A stretch of DNA of 52,654 nt from Caldilineaceae bacterium SB0664_bin_27 (GCA_009838625.1 VXRG01000008.1:1-52654), one strand, 5' to 3'; positions 32,660 through 42,106 are shown, counted from the stretch's first letter. Notes: generated by a model from the sequence alone, not told the origin. Program-made: numbers and translations.

Positions 32660-33547
32660 ATGAAGATTGGCCATACCGGAATCACCTGGGGAATACCTGG
32701 GGATGTTGAGCAGGCATACCGCGAGACGGCCGAACTGGGCTATCAGGGCTTTGAGACTTTCGCGGCGAAGATTCTCGAACTCAATGGGAGCAGAACGGGC
32801 GGATATCGGAGCCTGGTGGAGAGTTTTGGCATCCCGACCGCGGCGGCCTACTGTTATAAGGAGTGGATCAACCCGGATACGGCGGAGGCCGATCAGGAGA
32901 ACGCCCGCCGCGAAGCCGATGGGTTGAGGGCGCTACCGGGTGGTGAGACGCTCGTTCTTCAGGGCGGGCCGCGTCTCACAGACGGCTATACTCCTGACCA
33001 GTTCCGACGCCTGGCAGATGCGCTCAACGAGGTCGGCGACTACTGCCGCCAGATTGGACTGGCGGCCGGGCTGCATCCCCACACGGGAACCGCTATCGAG
33101 ACCAGGGAGGACATTGACACGATTCTGGGGCTGGTGGATACCGCGCTTATCGGATTCGCGCCGGACACGGGGCAGATCGCGAAGGGGGGCAGCGATATTC
33201 TAGAGGTGATGCGCACATACCGCGAGCGCATTGTCCACGTCCATCTGAAGGACTGGAACGGCAGCTACGAGCGCGACGGCGACGGTAAGGAGATTGACCG
33301 CAGCGGTTATGTAAACTACGAGCCGATCGGAAACGGCATCTTGCCCATGCCTGAGATCTTCGACATTCTCGCGGAGAAGGGCGGCTTTGGCGGTTGGGTA
33401 AACGTTGAATTGGATGGAACGCCGCGGGCGCCGCGGGAAGCGCGAGAAGCGGCCAGGATGAGTCGTCAGTATCTTGAATCGGTGCTTGGCGATGGCGTCG
33501 CCTGGACTGCCTTAGAAACGAGAAGGGGGAGAGGGACCTCTAAATAA
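32660..33547 (+). CDS. Sugar phosphate isomerase/epimerase (IolE/Hyi-like)
   Basis: The 295-residue TIM barrel begins MKIGHTGITWGIPGDVEQAY and contains AAGLHPHTGTAIETREDIDT (His and Glu ligands), LIGFAPDTGQIAKGG (an Asp ligand), RIVHVHLKDWNG (the His pair) and WVNVELDGTPRAP (the last Glu). This is the IolE/hydroxypyruvate isomerase-like pattern. It differs clearly from the TIM barrel at 29601. GAGGAGAGGACC precedes the ATG. Confidence 0.88.
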   Translation: MKIGHTGITWGIPGDVEQAYRETAELGYQGFETFAAKILELNGSRTGGYRSLVESFGIPTAAAYCYKEWINPDTAEADQENARREADGLRALPGGETLVLQGGPRLTDGYTPDQFRRLADALNEVGDYCRQIGLAAGLHPHTGTAIETREDIDTILGLVDTALIGFAPDTGQIAKGGSDILEVMRTYRERIVHVHLKDWNGSYERDGDGKEIDRSGYVNYEPIGNGILPMPEIFDILAEKGGFGGWVNVELDGTPRAPREAREAARMSRQYLESVLGDGVAWTALETRRGRGTSK

Positions 33548-33586
33548 GATTCTGAGCGCATAGAAAAGGAAAACCGAAAGCGCGAC

Positions 33587-34549
33587 ATGAAGAACAGTTT
33601 CGTAGACGCACTTGAAGAGGATGATCTGGCTGCCATGCGGGCGGCTCCTAAAGTCGACCTGCACTGCCACGCTTTTTTCAGTACGCGCCGCCATAACCTG
33701 GAGGCCCGTCTGGGCTGCAGGCTGGAGCCTCCTCCAGAAAAGATGAATAAACTGGGGGGCATGATTGTATACGCCATGGACGTTCTGGACCCCCACTTGC
33801 GAAACCGCGAGACCATCGAGTTCGTGGCAGAGTCTGCGCTACGCGACGCGATCGGGGACGGCGTCGTTTTGGTGGAGATAAGCTTCGACATTCGACGAGC
33901 CGCGTACTATGCAGACGGATTGACCGGAGTCGTAGGGCATCTGCGAAAGCTGGTCTCTCGTTTCCAGTCCCAGATCGAACTGCGCCCGGAGTTAGGTATT
34001 CCCCGTCAAGCCGCATCGGACCCGGAACTGATGTCGGTGGCGCACGAGGCAATCGGTTTGGGCTTTTTCCAGTCCATCGACCTGTACGACCACCAGGAGG
34101 GTTGTGAGCCCGAGGATGTCGAATCACTTTATGTAGAGGCGAAGGCCGCGGGCATGAAGTTGAAGGCGCATGTCGGGGAGTTCGGGGGTGCGGAGGAGGT
34201 CCGGCGGACGGTTGAATTTCTGGAACTGGACGAGGTACAGCACGGTATCGGCGCGGCAGAATCGGTCGAGGTCATGCGCTGGCTGGCCGTGAACCGGATT
34301 CGACTGAATGTGTGCCCTACGAGTAATGTGATGCTGGATGCCGTGCCTGACATGGCTCGTCACCCGATCCGGCTCCTCTTTGACCATGGCGTGCCGGTGA
34401 CGGTCAACTCTGACGACCCGATGATATTTGACCAGAGCGTTTCTGACGAGTATCGCAATTTATACCGGGCAGGTGTTTTCAGCGCCGACGAGCTGGATGG
34501 TATTCGGCGGGCGTCGCTCGAGGGCGTCGTTGATCGGGTCGCTAACTAA
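33587..34549 (+). CDS. Adenosine/AMP deaminase-family metal hydrolase
   Basis: All zinc and catalytic residues of the deaminase family can be seen in 320 residues: His26 and His28 in KVDLHCHAF, His195 and Glu198 in KAHVGE, His219 in VQHGIG, CPTSN (243-247) and the Asp pair in NSDDP (274-278). The usual RIGHG is replaced by VQHGIG and the N-terminal segment between the two His and the first helices is unusual, so the substrate may not be adenosine. It follows sugar catabolic genes; a nucleoside or amino-purine substrate is possible. The start has AAAAGGAAAA rather far upstream. Confidence 0.85.
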   Translation: MKNSFVDALEEDDLAAMRAAPKVDLHCHAFFSTRRHNLEARLGCRLEPPPEKMNKLGGMIVYAMDVLDPHLRNRETIEFVAESALRDAIGDGVVLVEISFDIRRAAYYADGLTGVVGHLRKLVSRFQSQIELRPELGIPRQAASDPELMSVAHEAIGLGFFQSIDLYDHQEGCEPEDVESLYVEAKAAGMKLKAHVGEFGGAEEVRRTVEFLELDEVQHGIGAAESVEVMRWLAVNRIRLNVCPTSNVMLDAVPDMARHPIRLLFDHGVPVTVNSDDPMIFDQSVSDEYRNLYRAGVFSADELDGIRRASLEGVVDRVAN

Positions 34550-34651
34550 TTTGAACTGTGATAGGCTACCCATTGCAGGCAACCCCCACGCCACCAGCAG
34601 TTGCCAGACAAACCCTACATTTCGCAAATCGCTTAGAGGAGAAATACAGTC

Positions 34652-34972
34652 ATGTATGTCATCATCGCCCCCCTCAAAATCAAGGAAGAGTTTACGGATC
34701 GGTTTATCGAAGAGATATTGCTGGACGCCCAGGGTTCGGTACAACATGAGCCCGGATGTCTGCGATTTGACGTGATCCGGGATGGCGACGATCCGAACAA
34801 GATCTGGCTGTATGAGGTCTATGAGGATGAGGCCGCGTTCCAGGCGCACATGCAGACTCCCCACTTCCTCAGGTGGCGGGATACGACCGAGGATTGGGTG
34901 GATGAGCGACCCGAAGGCAAAGCCATTGGGGCATCTGTCCTCTGGCCGCCACGCGAAGACTGGGATAAGTAA
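34652..34972 (+). CDS. Antibiotic biosynthesis monooxygenase (ABM) domain protein
   Basis: The 106-residue protein is a single ferredoxin-like ABM domain: MYVIIAPLKIKEEFTDRFIE, then EPGCLRFDVIRDGDDPNKIW, then YEVYEDEAAFQAHMQTPHFL. Many are dimeric and act without cofactors as quinol monooxygenases, or are of unknown function. GAGGAG lies 10 bases before the ATG. It precedes the two gamma-glutamyltransferase-like genes on the same strand. Confidence 0.9.
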   Translation: MYVIIAPLKIKEEFTDRFIEEILLDAQGSVQHEPGCLRFDVIRDGDDPNKIWLYEVYEDEAAFQAHMQTPHFLRWRDTTEDWVDERPEGKAIGASVLWPPREDWDK

Positions 34973-35028
34973 CGCGGCGTCGAACCCTTCAATAGATGGG
35001 TGTCGGCCCACGCATAGGGGGCAAACCA

Positions 35029-36765
35029 ATGTCATTTACAACACGTCCAGTTTTCATGGGGCGCCACGGTGTCGTGTCAGCCGGTCATTACCTAGCAGCG
35101 GCGGCCGGCTCCCGAATGCTTGAGAAAGGCGGCAATGCGATCGATGCCGGTGTGGCCGCCGGGTTCGCTCTCAACGTGTTGGAGCCGCAGTCAAACGGCA
35201 TCGGTGGCGAGGTCCCAATTCTGATCTATTGCGGGCGGCAGCGCCGGGTGTATGCAATCAACGGGCAGGGCTACGCGCCGAAAGCCGCGACCATCGCCTG
35301 GTTCCGCTCGCAGGGGATCGAGATCATACCTGGCGACGGCTTTCTGCCGGCGACCGTGCCAGGCGCGTTCGGCTCGTGGACGACGGCGCTCGAGCAGTTT
35401 GGCCGCTTGCGGCTCAAAGATGTGCTGGAGCCGACTATCGAGCTGACGGAAGAAGGGTTCGCGGTCTACCCGGGATTGCACAGTTCGCTGGCCGGGCTGA
35501 AGGGGAAGTTCGAGGAGGAATGGCCCAGCTCTGCCCGGGCCTACCTTCCGAACGGGCGGGCGCCTGAGGTGGGCGAGTTTCTGGCCAATCCGGATTGGGC
35601 GGAAACTTTCAAGGCAACGGTCGACGCAGAAATCCGCAACAGCCACCTCGGTCGCGAGGCGGGGATTGCCGCGGCTCGCGATTATTTCTATAAGGGTCCT
35701 ATCGGCGAAAAGATCGTCGCATTCCAGCGCGATACGAGAGTCCGCGACGCCAGCGGAAAACGGAACGCGGGCCTGTTGACTGAAGCCGACTTTCACGACT
35801 ACACGACGAAAGTAGAGACGGCGGTCACCTTCAATTACCGCGGTTACGACGTGCACAAATGCAATACCTGGTGCCAAGGTCCTGTCTTTTTGCAGCAGCT
35901 GGCGCTGCTCGAAGGCTTTGACCTGGCCGCGCTGGGTCACAATTCGGTCGACTATATCCACACGGTGGTCGAAGCGTCCAAGCTGGCATTTGCCGATCGT
36001 GAAGAGTACTACGGCGACCCGGACTTTGTGAACGTGCCGCTGGAGCGGCTGCTGTCCAAGGAGTACGCTGAGGCGCGGCGGGCGCTGATCGATGCCGGCA
36101 GCGCGTCTCTGGAGTTGCGTCCCGGCGATGCTCCCGCCAGCACACCCACGCACGCGGAAGCGGACCCGAACGTCTACACGGGCGATACGACGCACGTCGA
36201 TGCGGTTGATCACGAGGGCAATCTTTTTGCGGCAACGCCCAGCGGCGGCTGGATCCCTTCTTCGCCGGTCGTGGAAGGATTGGGCTTCCCGCTGGGGACG
36301 CGCGGGCAGATGTTCTACCTGGACCCCAATCACGCTAACGCGCTAGTGCCGCGCAAACGGCCGCGTACGACGCTTACGCCGTCGCTGGCGACAAAGGACG
36401 GCGAACCCTTCATGGCTTTCGGCACGCCGGGCGGCGATTCCCAAGACCAGTGGACGCTGCAGTTCTTCCTCAACGTCATCGACTTCGGCATGAACCTTCA
36501 GGAGGCGATTGACGCGCCCAATTTCCACACGAACCACTTCCCCAACTCCTTCTATCCGCACAACGCCAAGCCGGGCAGCGTAACGGTGGAAGCGCGCATC
36601 CCCGAAACTGTGCGGGACTCGCTCGCCGAACGGGGACACAAGGTGACGGTGGGAGGGGCCTGGAGGCACGGTAAGGTGCTGGCCATCACTTTCGATCCGA
36701 AAAGCGGTCTAATTTCTGCGGGTGCCTCGCCGCGCGGGCAGATCGCGTATGCGATGGGGTGGTAA
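35029..36765 (+). CDS. Gamma-glutamyltransferase-family Ntn hydrolase, copy 1
   Basis: ATG 35029 is preferred over the upstream one at 34996 because GGGGG lies 8 bases before it, giving 578 residues. The protein has the GGT opening (GRHGVVSAGHYLAAAAGSRM), the GGNAIDAGVAAGFALNVLEP stretch and the catalytic T-T-H at 387-389 (GDTTHVDAVD), where Thr387 would become the N-terminal nucleophile after self-cleavage. GGW rather than the usual GSG follows at PSGGWIPSS. There is no signal peptide, unlike periplasmic GGT. Non-secreted members include acylases and oxamate amidohydrolase, so true GGT activity is not certain. Confidence 0.88.
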   Translation: MSFTTRPVFMGRHGVVSAGHYLAAAAGSRMLEKGGNAIDAGVAAGFALNVLEPQSNGIGGEVPILIYCGRQRRVYAINGQGYAPKAATIAWFRSQGIEIIPGDGFLPATVPGAFGSWTTALEQFGRLRLKDVLEPTIELTEEGFAVYPGLHSSLAGLKGKFEEEWPSSARAYLPNGRAPEVGEFLANPDWAETFKATVDAEIRNSHLGREAGIAAARDYFYKGPIGEKIVAFQRDTRVRDASGKRNAGLLTEADFHDYTTKVETAVTFNYRGYDVHKCNTWCQGPVFLQQLALLEGFDLAALGHNSVDYIHTVVEASKLAFADREEYYGDPDFVNVPLERLLSKEYAEARRALIDAGSASLELRPGDAPASTPTHAEADPNVYTGDTTHVDAVDHEGNLFAATPSGGWIPSSPVVEGLGFPLGTRGQMFYLDPNHANALVPRKRPRTTLTPSLATKDGEPFMAFGTPGGDSQDQWTLQFFLNVIDFGMNLQEAIDAPNFHTNHFPNSFYPHNAKPGSVTVEARIPETVRDSLAERGHKVTVGGAWRHGKVLAITFDPKSGLISAGASPRGQIAYAMGW

Positions 36766-36839
36766 ACCGCTGTAGACAGTGGGTAATGGTTAGACGCGGC
36801 ATCACCATTCAATGAATAACAGATAGTTGGAGGTGCGGA

Positions 36840-38477
36840 ATGCAGTCACCACACGGAATTACAGCTTCGGCCTTTCGCCCTTCGGTGATGGGCAGGAACG
36901 GAATAGTTGCGTCCGGGCATGCTCTGGCCTCGCAGGCGGGGATCCAGACGCTGATGGCCGGAGGCAATGCGGTGGACGCGGCAATTGCGACGGCGGCCGC
37001 GCTGGGTGTGGTCGAGCCGGCCGGTTCCGGGGTCGGCGGTGACGGATTCATTCTGATCTATTGGGCGGAGACTGGTGAGGTATCGGCGGTGAACGCGACC
37101 GGCCCGGCGCCGGGTGCGGCGACGCGCGAGCGCTATCTGGCAGATGGCGGCATCCCGATGAAGGGGATCAAAAGCGTTTCAGTACCCGGCCTGGTAGACG
37201 GTTGGTTGACCGCGCATGAGCGCTACGGCGCGCTGTCACTGGAGAAGGTCTTCCGGCCCGCGATATCCCTGTGTGAGGAGGGATTTCCGGTCAGCCATCT
37301 GCTGGCGGAGCAGTTACAGGGGGAACATGGCCGTTTTGCGGCGGACCCACACACGCGCGCTGTCTTCACGAAGGACGATGGGCCGATCCCGACTGGCTCG
37401 TTGCTCTGTAACCGCAACCTCGGCACGACGCTGCGCAAGATCGCACAGGATGGCCGCAAGACGCTCTATGAGGGCGAAATCGCGAGAGCGATCGCCGAAT
37501 TCAGCCGAGCCCGCGACGGGCTATTGACTGAAGAGGACCTGGGCAACTATCACGCTCACTGGGCTGAGCCGATCCATGTCAACTACCGCGGCTACGAAGT
37601 CTACGAAATGCCGCCCAATTCGAGCGGGCATATTCTGTTGCAGGAACTGAATATCGTTGAGCTGTTCGACCTGCAGAGCATGGGCTGCAATACGGCCGAA
37701 TGCATCCATATGATGGTAGAGGCCAAGAAGCTCGCTTTCGCGGACCGCGAAAAGTACATGGCTGACCCGAACTGGGTCGATATTCCGATGGAGGGGATGC
37801 TCTCCAAATCGTATGCGGCTGAGCAGGCCGAGCGCATCGACCTGGAGAGGGCTGCCGTTGATGTCGCGGCAGGCGGACCGGAGGCGCACGAAGACACGAC
37901 CTGCTTCTGTACTGCTGACCGGGCTGGGAACCTGGTCTGCATACTGCAGAGTATCCAGTCGGGGTTCGGGTCGAGCCTAATCGCGGGCGAGACGGGCATC
38001 CTGCTGAACAACCGTATGACCTATTGGCATTTGGAGGAAGGGCATCCGAACTGCTTGATGCCTGGCAAACGAGTGCGGCACACGATGAATCCGGTCATCG
38101 TGACCAAGGATGGGAGGCCGGTTCTGACGTGCGGGACGCCGGGCGCGGATACGCAGGTGCAGACGAACCTCCAACTGGTTACGCATATGCTCGATTTCGG
38201 TATGACGCCGCAGGAGGCGGTTGCGGCACCGCGCTGGCGCAGTTTGCAGAACCCGATGGAGTCCACAATCCCGCACGTTTGCTCGAACAATCTGCAGTTG
38301 GAAGACCGCTTTCAAGCTGAAGTGCAGGGAGAGCTGGCGCAGAAGGGACACGAACTGGAACTGGTGGGCGACTGGGGTGGCCCGGGCAGCGCGCAGGCGA
38401 TCATGGTGCATCCTGAATCCGGCGCCCTGATCGGCGGCTCCGATCCGAGAAGGGATGGATACGCGGTCGGATATTGA
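36840..38477 (+). CDS. Gamma-glutamyltransferase-family Ntn hydrolase, copy 2
   Basis: The 545-residue second copy starts after AGTTGGAGGTGCGGA and begins MQSPHGITASAFRPSVMGRN, followed by GIVASGHALASQAG. The nucleophile is Thr353 in EDTTCFCTAD (351-360): the usual His after the Thr pair is Cys here. GGNAVDAAIATAAALGVVEP and MNPVIVTKDGRPVLTCGTPG are family standards. It lacks a signal peptide. It differs strongly from copy 1 apart from motifs, so it is not a recent duplication. A two-subunit or two-step role on related amides is possible. Confidence 0.88.
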   Translation: MQSPHGITASAFRPSVMGRNGIVASGHALASQAGIQTLMAGGNAVDAAIATAAALGVVEPAGSGVGGDGFILIYWAETGEVSAVNATGPAPGAATRERYLADGGIPMKGIKSVSVPGLVDGWLTAHERYGALSLEKVFRPAISLCEEGFPVSHLLAEQLQGEHGRFAADPHTRAVFTKDDGPIPTGSLLCNRNLGTTLRKIAQDGRKTLYEGEIARAIAEFSRARDGLLTEEDLGNYHAHWAEPIHVNYRGYEVYEMPPNSSGHILLQELNIVELFDLQSMGCNTAECIHMMVEAKKLAFADREKYMADPNWVDIPMEGMLSKSYAAEQAERIDLERAAVDVAAGGPEAHEDTTCFCTADRAGNLVCILQSIQSGFGSSLIAGETGILLNNRMTYWHLEEGHPNCLMPGKRVRHTMNPVIVTKDGRPVLTCGTPGADTQVQTNLQLVTHMLDFGMTPQEAVAAPRWRSLQNPMESTIPHVCSNNLQLEDRFQAEVQGELAQKGHELELVGDWGGPGSAQAIMVHPESGALIGGSDPRRDGYAVGY

Positions 38478-38691
38478 GTTAGCACGCGCTCACGGTAGCC
38501 AGCGCAGACGGTTGGCGGGCTTTGGGTGAACAGTGGTCAATTTTGCCTCGCCAGTTCTGTGGGGTGGGGTCCGCTCCACGCGGGAGTTCATTGCTATCCC
38601 CATTCCCTTACAGATTCTACAAGTATAGTGAAGGCTCAAAGGCTTCCGCTATCGGACGCCTTTCGGTTTCTGCAAAAGAGGAACAAGGTCT

Positions 38692-40098
38692 ATGTCCAGT
38701 CCCAACATTCTATTTCTGATGACCGACCAGATGCAGGGCCGGGTGCTTGAGCCTGACAACCCGTGCCAGACGCCGCATTTGGACCGGCTGGCGGCGAGAG
38801 GTGTGCGATTCCGCCGGGCTTATACGCCGAACGCGGTGTGCTCGCCGGCGCGAGCAAGCCTGATGACCGGTCTGCTGCCACACAACCACGGCGTGGTTTA
38901 TGTTGTCCATACGGTTGACGATGATCAGGCGGTGCTGCGCACGCAACATACGCACTGGGCAGAGCGGCTGACGGAGGCCGGCTACCGCACCGGCTACTTC
39001 GGAAAATGGCATGTGGAGCGTTCCAACGAGCTTTCCCAGTTCGGGTGGCAGGAACAGGGGAAGCAGGCCATGCGCCATGAGTGGGGGTCTGTAAATTTTT
39101 CGCTTGAGCGATTTCTGGAGAGCCCCGCCGGTTATGAGCCGAACCGCTTCTACGGCGTCTGTGACCGGCCGGCCGGCGAGCGCGGGATGGGCGAAAAGAC
39201 GGACGCGGCTCTGGGTTATCTCGACGCAGCCATAGAAGACGATGCGCCCTGGTGCTGTTTTGTCAGTTTCACCGAACCGCATGACCCTTTCTACTGCCAC
39301 GAGGATGCATTCGCGCAGTATGACGTAGACTCGATCCCTCTGCAGCCGAACGTCCACAACGATTTGAGCGGCCAGCCTAATCTGTATAAGAGGTCGGCGC
39401 AGGCATGGAGCGATTGGACGGACCGGGAACACCGCGAGGCGGCGGCCTGTTACTATGCTTCAATTAGCGAAATCGACGAGCAGTTCGGGCGACTGCTGGA
39501 GCGGGTGGAGGTCGCTGGGCAGCTTGACAATACGATCGTGGTCCTGACTTCTGATCACGGGGATTTCCTGGGTGCCCACGGGCTGTACTGTAAGAATATC
39601 GGCGCGTTCGAAGAAGCTTACAACATTCCCCTGGTAGTGGCTGGGCCCGGCGTAGCGGAAGCGGCTGTGAGCGATGCCCGCGTCGGGCTGCAGGATGTCG
39701 GCCAGACCCTGCTGGATCTGGTCGGTGCGCAGCCGCTGGACCAGATTGACGGGCGCTCTTTTGCACGTGTGCTGGCCAGCCCGCAAGACACATCGGATTA
39801 TCAGCAAGGTTTTGCTGAATACTTTGGCGGGCGCTATATTATCAGCCAGCGGCTGCTATGGGACGGAGACTGGAAATTCGTCCACAACGGCTTCGATTAT
39901 GACGAGCTTTACAATCTGGCCGCCGACCCCTACGAGATGAATAATCTGGCGCAGGATCCGAACCATGCCGAGAGATTGGAGGCGATGACGCGGCAGATGT
40001 GGCAGATCGTGGTTGAATCCGGGGATCACAGCCTGTTCAACACACACTACCCTTCGATGCGAATGGCAGCCGTTGGGCCGGGGAAGTCTTCGTATTGA
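38692..40098 (+). CDS. Type I sulfatase, second copy, cytoplasmic
   Basis: The 468-residue sulfatase begins MSSPNILFLMTDQMQGRVLE with the metal-binding Asp12. CSPAR at 50-54 fits C-x-P-x-R (formylglycine site). TSDHGDFLGAHGLYCKN is the second metal segment. No signal peptide is seen. The closing LYNLAADPYEMNNLAQDP motif is common in arylsulfatase A-like proteins. The ribosome-binding site is AAGAGGAACAAGG. It heads a tight plus-strand set (PhyH, enolase-superfamily, RraA-like), so it may remove sulfate from the same compound. It shares little beyond the motifs with the sulfatase at 18077. Confidence 0.9.
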   Translation: MSSPNILFLMTDQMQGRVLEPDNPCQTPHLDRLAARGVRFRRAYTPNAVCSPARASLMTGLLPHNHGVVYVVHTVDDDQAVLRTQHTHWAERLTEAGYRTGYFGKWHVERSNELSQFGWQEQGKQAMRHEWGSVNFSLERFLESPAGYEPNRFYGVCDRPAGERGMGEKTDAALGYLDAAIEDDAPWCCFVSFTEPHDPFYCHEDAFAQYDVDSIPLQPNVHNDLSGQPNLYKRSAQAWSDWTDREHREAAACYYASISEIDEQFGRLLERVEVAGQLDNTIVVLTSDHGDFLGAHGLYCKNIGAFEEAYNIPLVVAGPGVAEAAVSDARVGLQDVGQTLLDLVGAQPLDQIDGRSFARVLASPQDTSDYQQGFAEYFGGRYIISQRLLWDGDWKFVHNGFDYDELYNLAADPYEMNNLAQDPNHAERLEAMTRQMWQIVVESGDHSLFNTHYPSMRMAAVGPGKSSY

Positions 40099-40192
40099 GT
40101 CTTCGGTTGTGTGGAAACCGGAGAACTCGCTTGCGATTGAGGAAAGCTGAGAGTTGCAGTCCAGACAAACGGGAGAGAAGGTAAGAGTCGAT

Positions 40193-40957
40193 ATGAACCA
40201 ACCACTGACTGCTGAAAAGGTCGATTTTTTTCGAGACAACGGTTACCTGGTCCTGCGTAACGTGCTGGACCCCGAATTGATGGCCCAGACACGGGACGCG
40301 TGGTGGGATGCGGCGCCCAAGGAACTGAAACGGAACGACCCGAATTCGTGGGAGGGCGCCTTCCCCGACTCACGGTTTACGTGGAAATACCGCGATCGCA
40401 GCAGTGAGCCGTGGATGATCGAACTCCTATATGGCAATCCAGAGCTGCAGGCGGTCGCAAAGCAGCTGCTCGGCCCAGAGCTGGTAACTCCAGAGCGCAT
40501 CCGAGGCATTTACTGTGTTTTCCCGGATACGGACAAGGCGCCGCGGCCGGCCCGTTTTCATGTTGACGCGCACGCATTTCATCTGGGTGTCGTGGGCTAT
40601 GTTGATGACGTGCCGCCTGACGGAGGCGGTTTCACCATCTGGCCCGGCAGCCACAAACACTTCTATCATTCGTTCAAGACGGCCTACACGTTCAACCCGT
40701 TGAAAGGGAAAGAGGAAATGTGGGACTCGGACGAGTGGCGTGCGGTGCTGCAGATCGACCCGGTGCACACATATGGGTCGGCGGGAGATGTGGTGCTGTG
40801 GCATCACCGTATGGGACACGGGGCCGGCCATAACCGGTCGAACCAGGTGCGGCAGGCGGTCCTGTACGACTTCTGCCGTGCCGACCTCGAAGCTGTTCAG
40901 GACGAGCCTCCGCCGGACGATATGTGGCGGGACTGGCCCGGGATCAATGGGGGGTAA
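40193..40957 (+). CDS. Phytanoyl-CoA dioxygenase (PhyH) family oxygenase, second copy
   Basis: The ATG at 40193 begins MNQPLTAEKVDFFRDNGYLV, the normal family opening, so the upstream 13 codons from 40154 are not needed. In 254 residues the iron site is His123-x-Asp125 (FHVDAH), with a distal His at 209 or 213 (HHRMGHGAGHN) and Arg220 for 2-oxoglutarate. PPDGGGFTIWPGSHK (141-155) is the family loop. It lies between a sulfatase and an enolase-superfamily enzyme, which suggests hydroxylation of a sugar-derived or sulfated substrate. It is distinct from the PhyH protein at 10846-11679. Confidence 0.88.
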   Translation: MNQPLTAEKVDFFRDNGYLVLRNVLDPELMAQTRDAWWDAAPKELKRNDPNSWEGAFPDSRFTWKYRDRSSEPWMIELLYGNPELQAVAKQLLGPELVTPERIRGIYCVFPDTDKAPRPARFHVDAHAFHLGVVGYVDDVPPDGGGFTIWPGSHKHFYHSFKTAYTFNPLKGKEEMWDSDEWRAVLQIDPVHTYGSAGDVVLWHHRMGHGAGHNRSNQVRQAVLYDFCRADLEAVQDEPPPDDMWRDWPGINGG

Positions 40958-40969
40958 AGCCGACCGGCT

Positions 40970-42106
40970 ATGAAAATTACGGACATCAAAACATATCTGA
41001 TGCAGGCAAGCGTGCCCGGCGGCGGCTGGACGCAGCGCAACTGGCTGTTCGTCAAAGTCTTCACCGATGAGGGTATTTATGGTGTGGGCGAGGCGTCGGG
41101 CTGGCCTCGGGTGGTTGAGACGGCGATTCAGGACCTGCGCGAGATTCTCATCGGCGAGGATCCTTTTCTGATTGAACGCATCTGGCAGAAGATCTATCTG
41201 GCGATGATGGGGCACGGCATGACCGGCATCGTTGGCGGCGGTGCGCTCACCGGCATCGAGATGGCCCTGTGGGACATCAAAGGGAAAGCGTTGGGCGTCC
41301 CGGTCTGGAATCTTCTGGGGGGCAAGATCCGGGATCGTATCAGGCTCTATGCGCACGCGCATACGGCGGAACGGGGGCAGGAGCTGGTGGAAAGGGGCTT
41401 CAGCGGGCTCAAGACCGGAGGCGTGGAGAACCCGATCGCGAAGATCCGCGCTTTGCGGGAAGCGGTTGGACCGGAGATTGACTTGATGGCAGATGTCCAC
41501 GGTCCGCCCTGGTTCAGTGTGCGGGACGCGATACGGGTCGGCCAGGCGTTGGAGGAGTTCGACCTGCTATTTTACGAAGATCCGGTGCCACCCGAGCATG
41601 TCGAAAACCTGGCAAAGGTCGCACGTCATGTCAATTTGCCGATCGCGGCGGGAGAACGACATACGCAGATCTATGGTGTGCGGGAGCTGATCGAAAGGGA
41701 GATCGTGGATGTAATCCAGCCGGACACAGGTCGGGCCGGCGGGTTGATGCAGATGAAGAAGATGGCGGCGATGGCGGAGGCCCATGGGATTGGCTTTGCT
41801 CCCCATGACGGCTCCTTGGGGCCTGTGGCGGAGATGGCCGCGGTCCATTTGCTGGCCACGTTACCCAACTTTCTCATTCTCGAACACCTGGAGGACGACG
41901 CGCCGCAGCGGTACGAGGTTATGCAGCCGCAACCGGAAATCGTCGACGGGTCGATCGTCGTGCCGGATGCGCCGGGGCTGGGCGTGGATATCGTCGAAGA
42001 TGCGATCGCCCGCTATCCCTCCACCGGCAACGTCTCCACGCCGCGGCAGGATGAGTACGTCTACTTCCAGGCCAAGTACGGCCGGGCAAAGTGGCTGGAG
42101 CAGTAG
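40970..42106 (+). CDS. Enolase-superfamily sugar-acid dehydratase (mandelate racemase-like)
   Basis: The 378-residue protein has the superfamily's two domains. Metal ligands are Asp175 (MADVHG), Glu203 (YEDPV) and Glu229 (AAGERH). His177 beside Asp175 and His279 in APHDGS, with Asp252 in DTGRAGG, match the galactonate/mannonate dehydratase type, where a D-x-H and a C-terminal His do acid-base work. Substrate is probably an acid sugar, with water lost to give a 2-keto-3-deoxy acid. It begins 12 bases after the PhyH stop, hence the same operon. The RraA-like aldolase downstream could split the product. Confidence 0.88.
   Translation: MKITDIKTYLMQASVPGGGWTQRNWLFVKVFTDEGIYGVGEASGWPRVVETAIQDLREILIGEDPFLIERIWQKIYLAMMGHGMTGIVGGGALTGIEMALWDIKGKALGVPVWNLLGGKIRDRIRLYAHAHTAERGQELVERGFSGLKTGGVENPIAKIRALREAVGPEIDLMADVHGPPWFSVRDAIRVGQALEEFDLLFYEDPVPPEHVENLAKVARHVNLPIAAGERHTQIYGVRELIEREIVDVIQPDTGRAGGLMQMKKMAAMAEAHGIGFAPHDGSLGPVAEMAAVHLLATLPNFLILEHLEDDAPQRYEVMQPQPEIVDGSIVVPDAPGLGVDIVEDAIARYPSTGNVSTPRQDEYVYFQAKYGRAKWLEQ

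Noticed and set aside
35191..36333. Minus-strand 380-codon open frame
   Set aside because: Antisense shadow of the first gamma-glutamyltransferase-like gene; no domain recognised.
40427..41500. Minus-strand 357-codon open frame
   Set aside because: Crosses two well supported plus-strand genes (PhyH and the enolase-superfamily enzyme).
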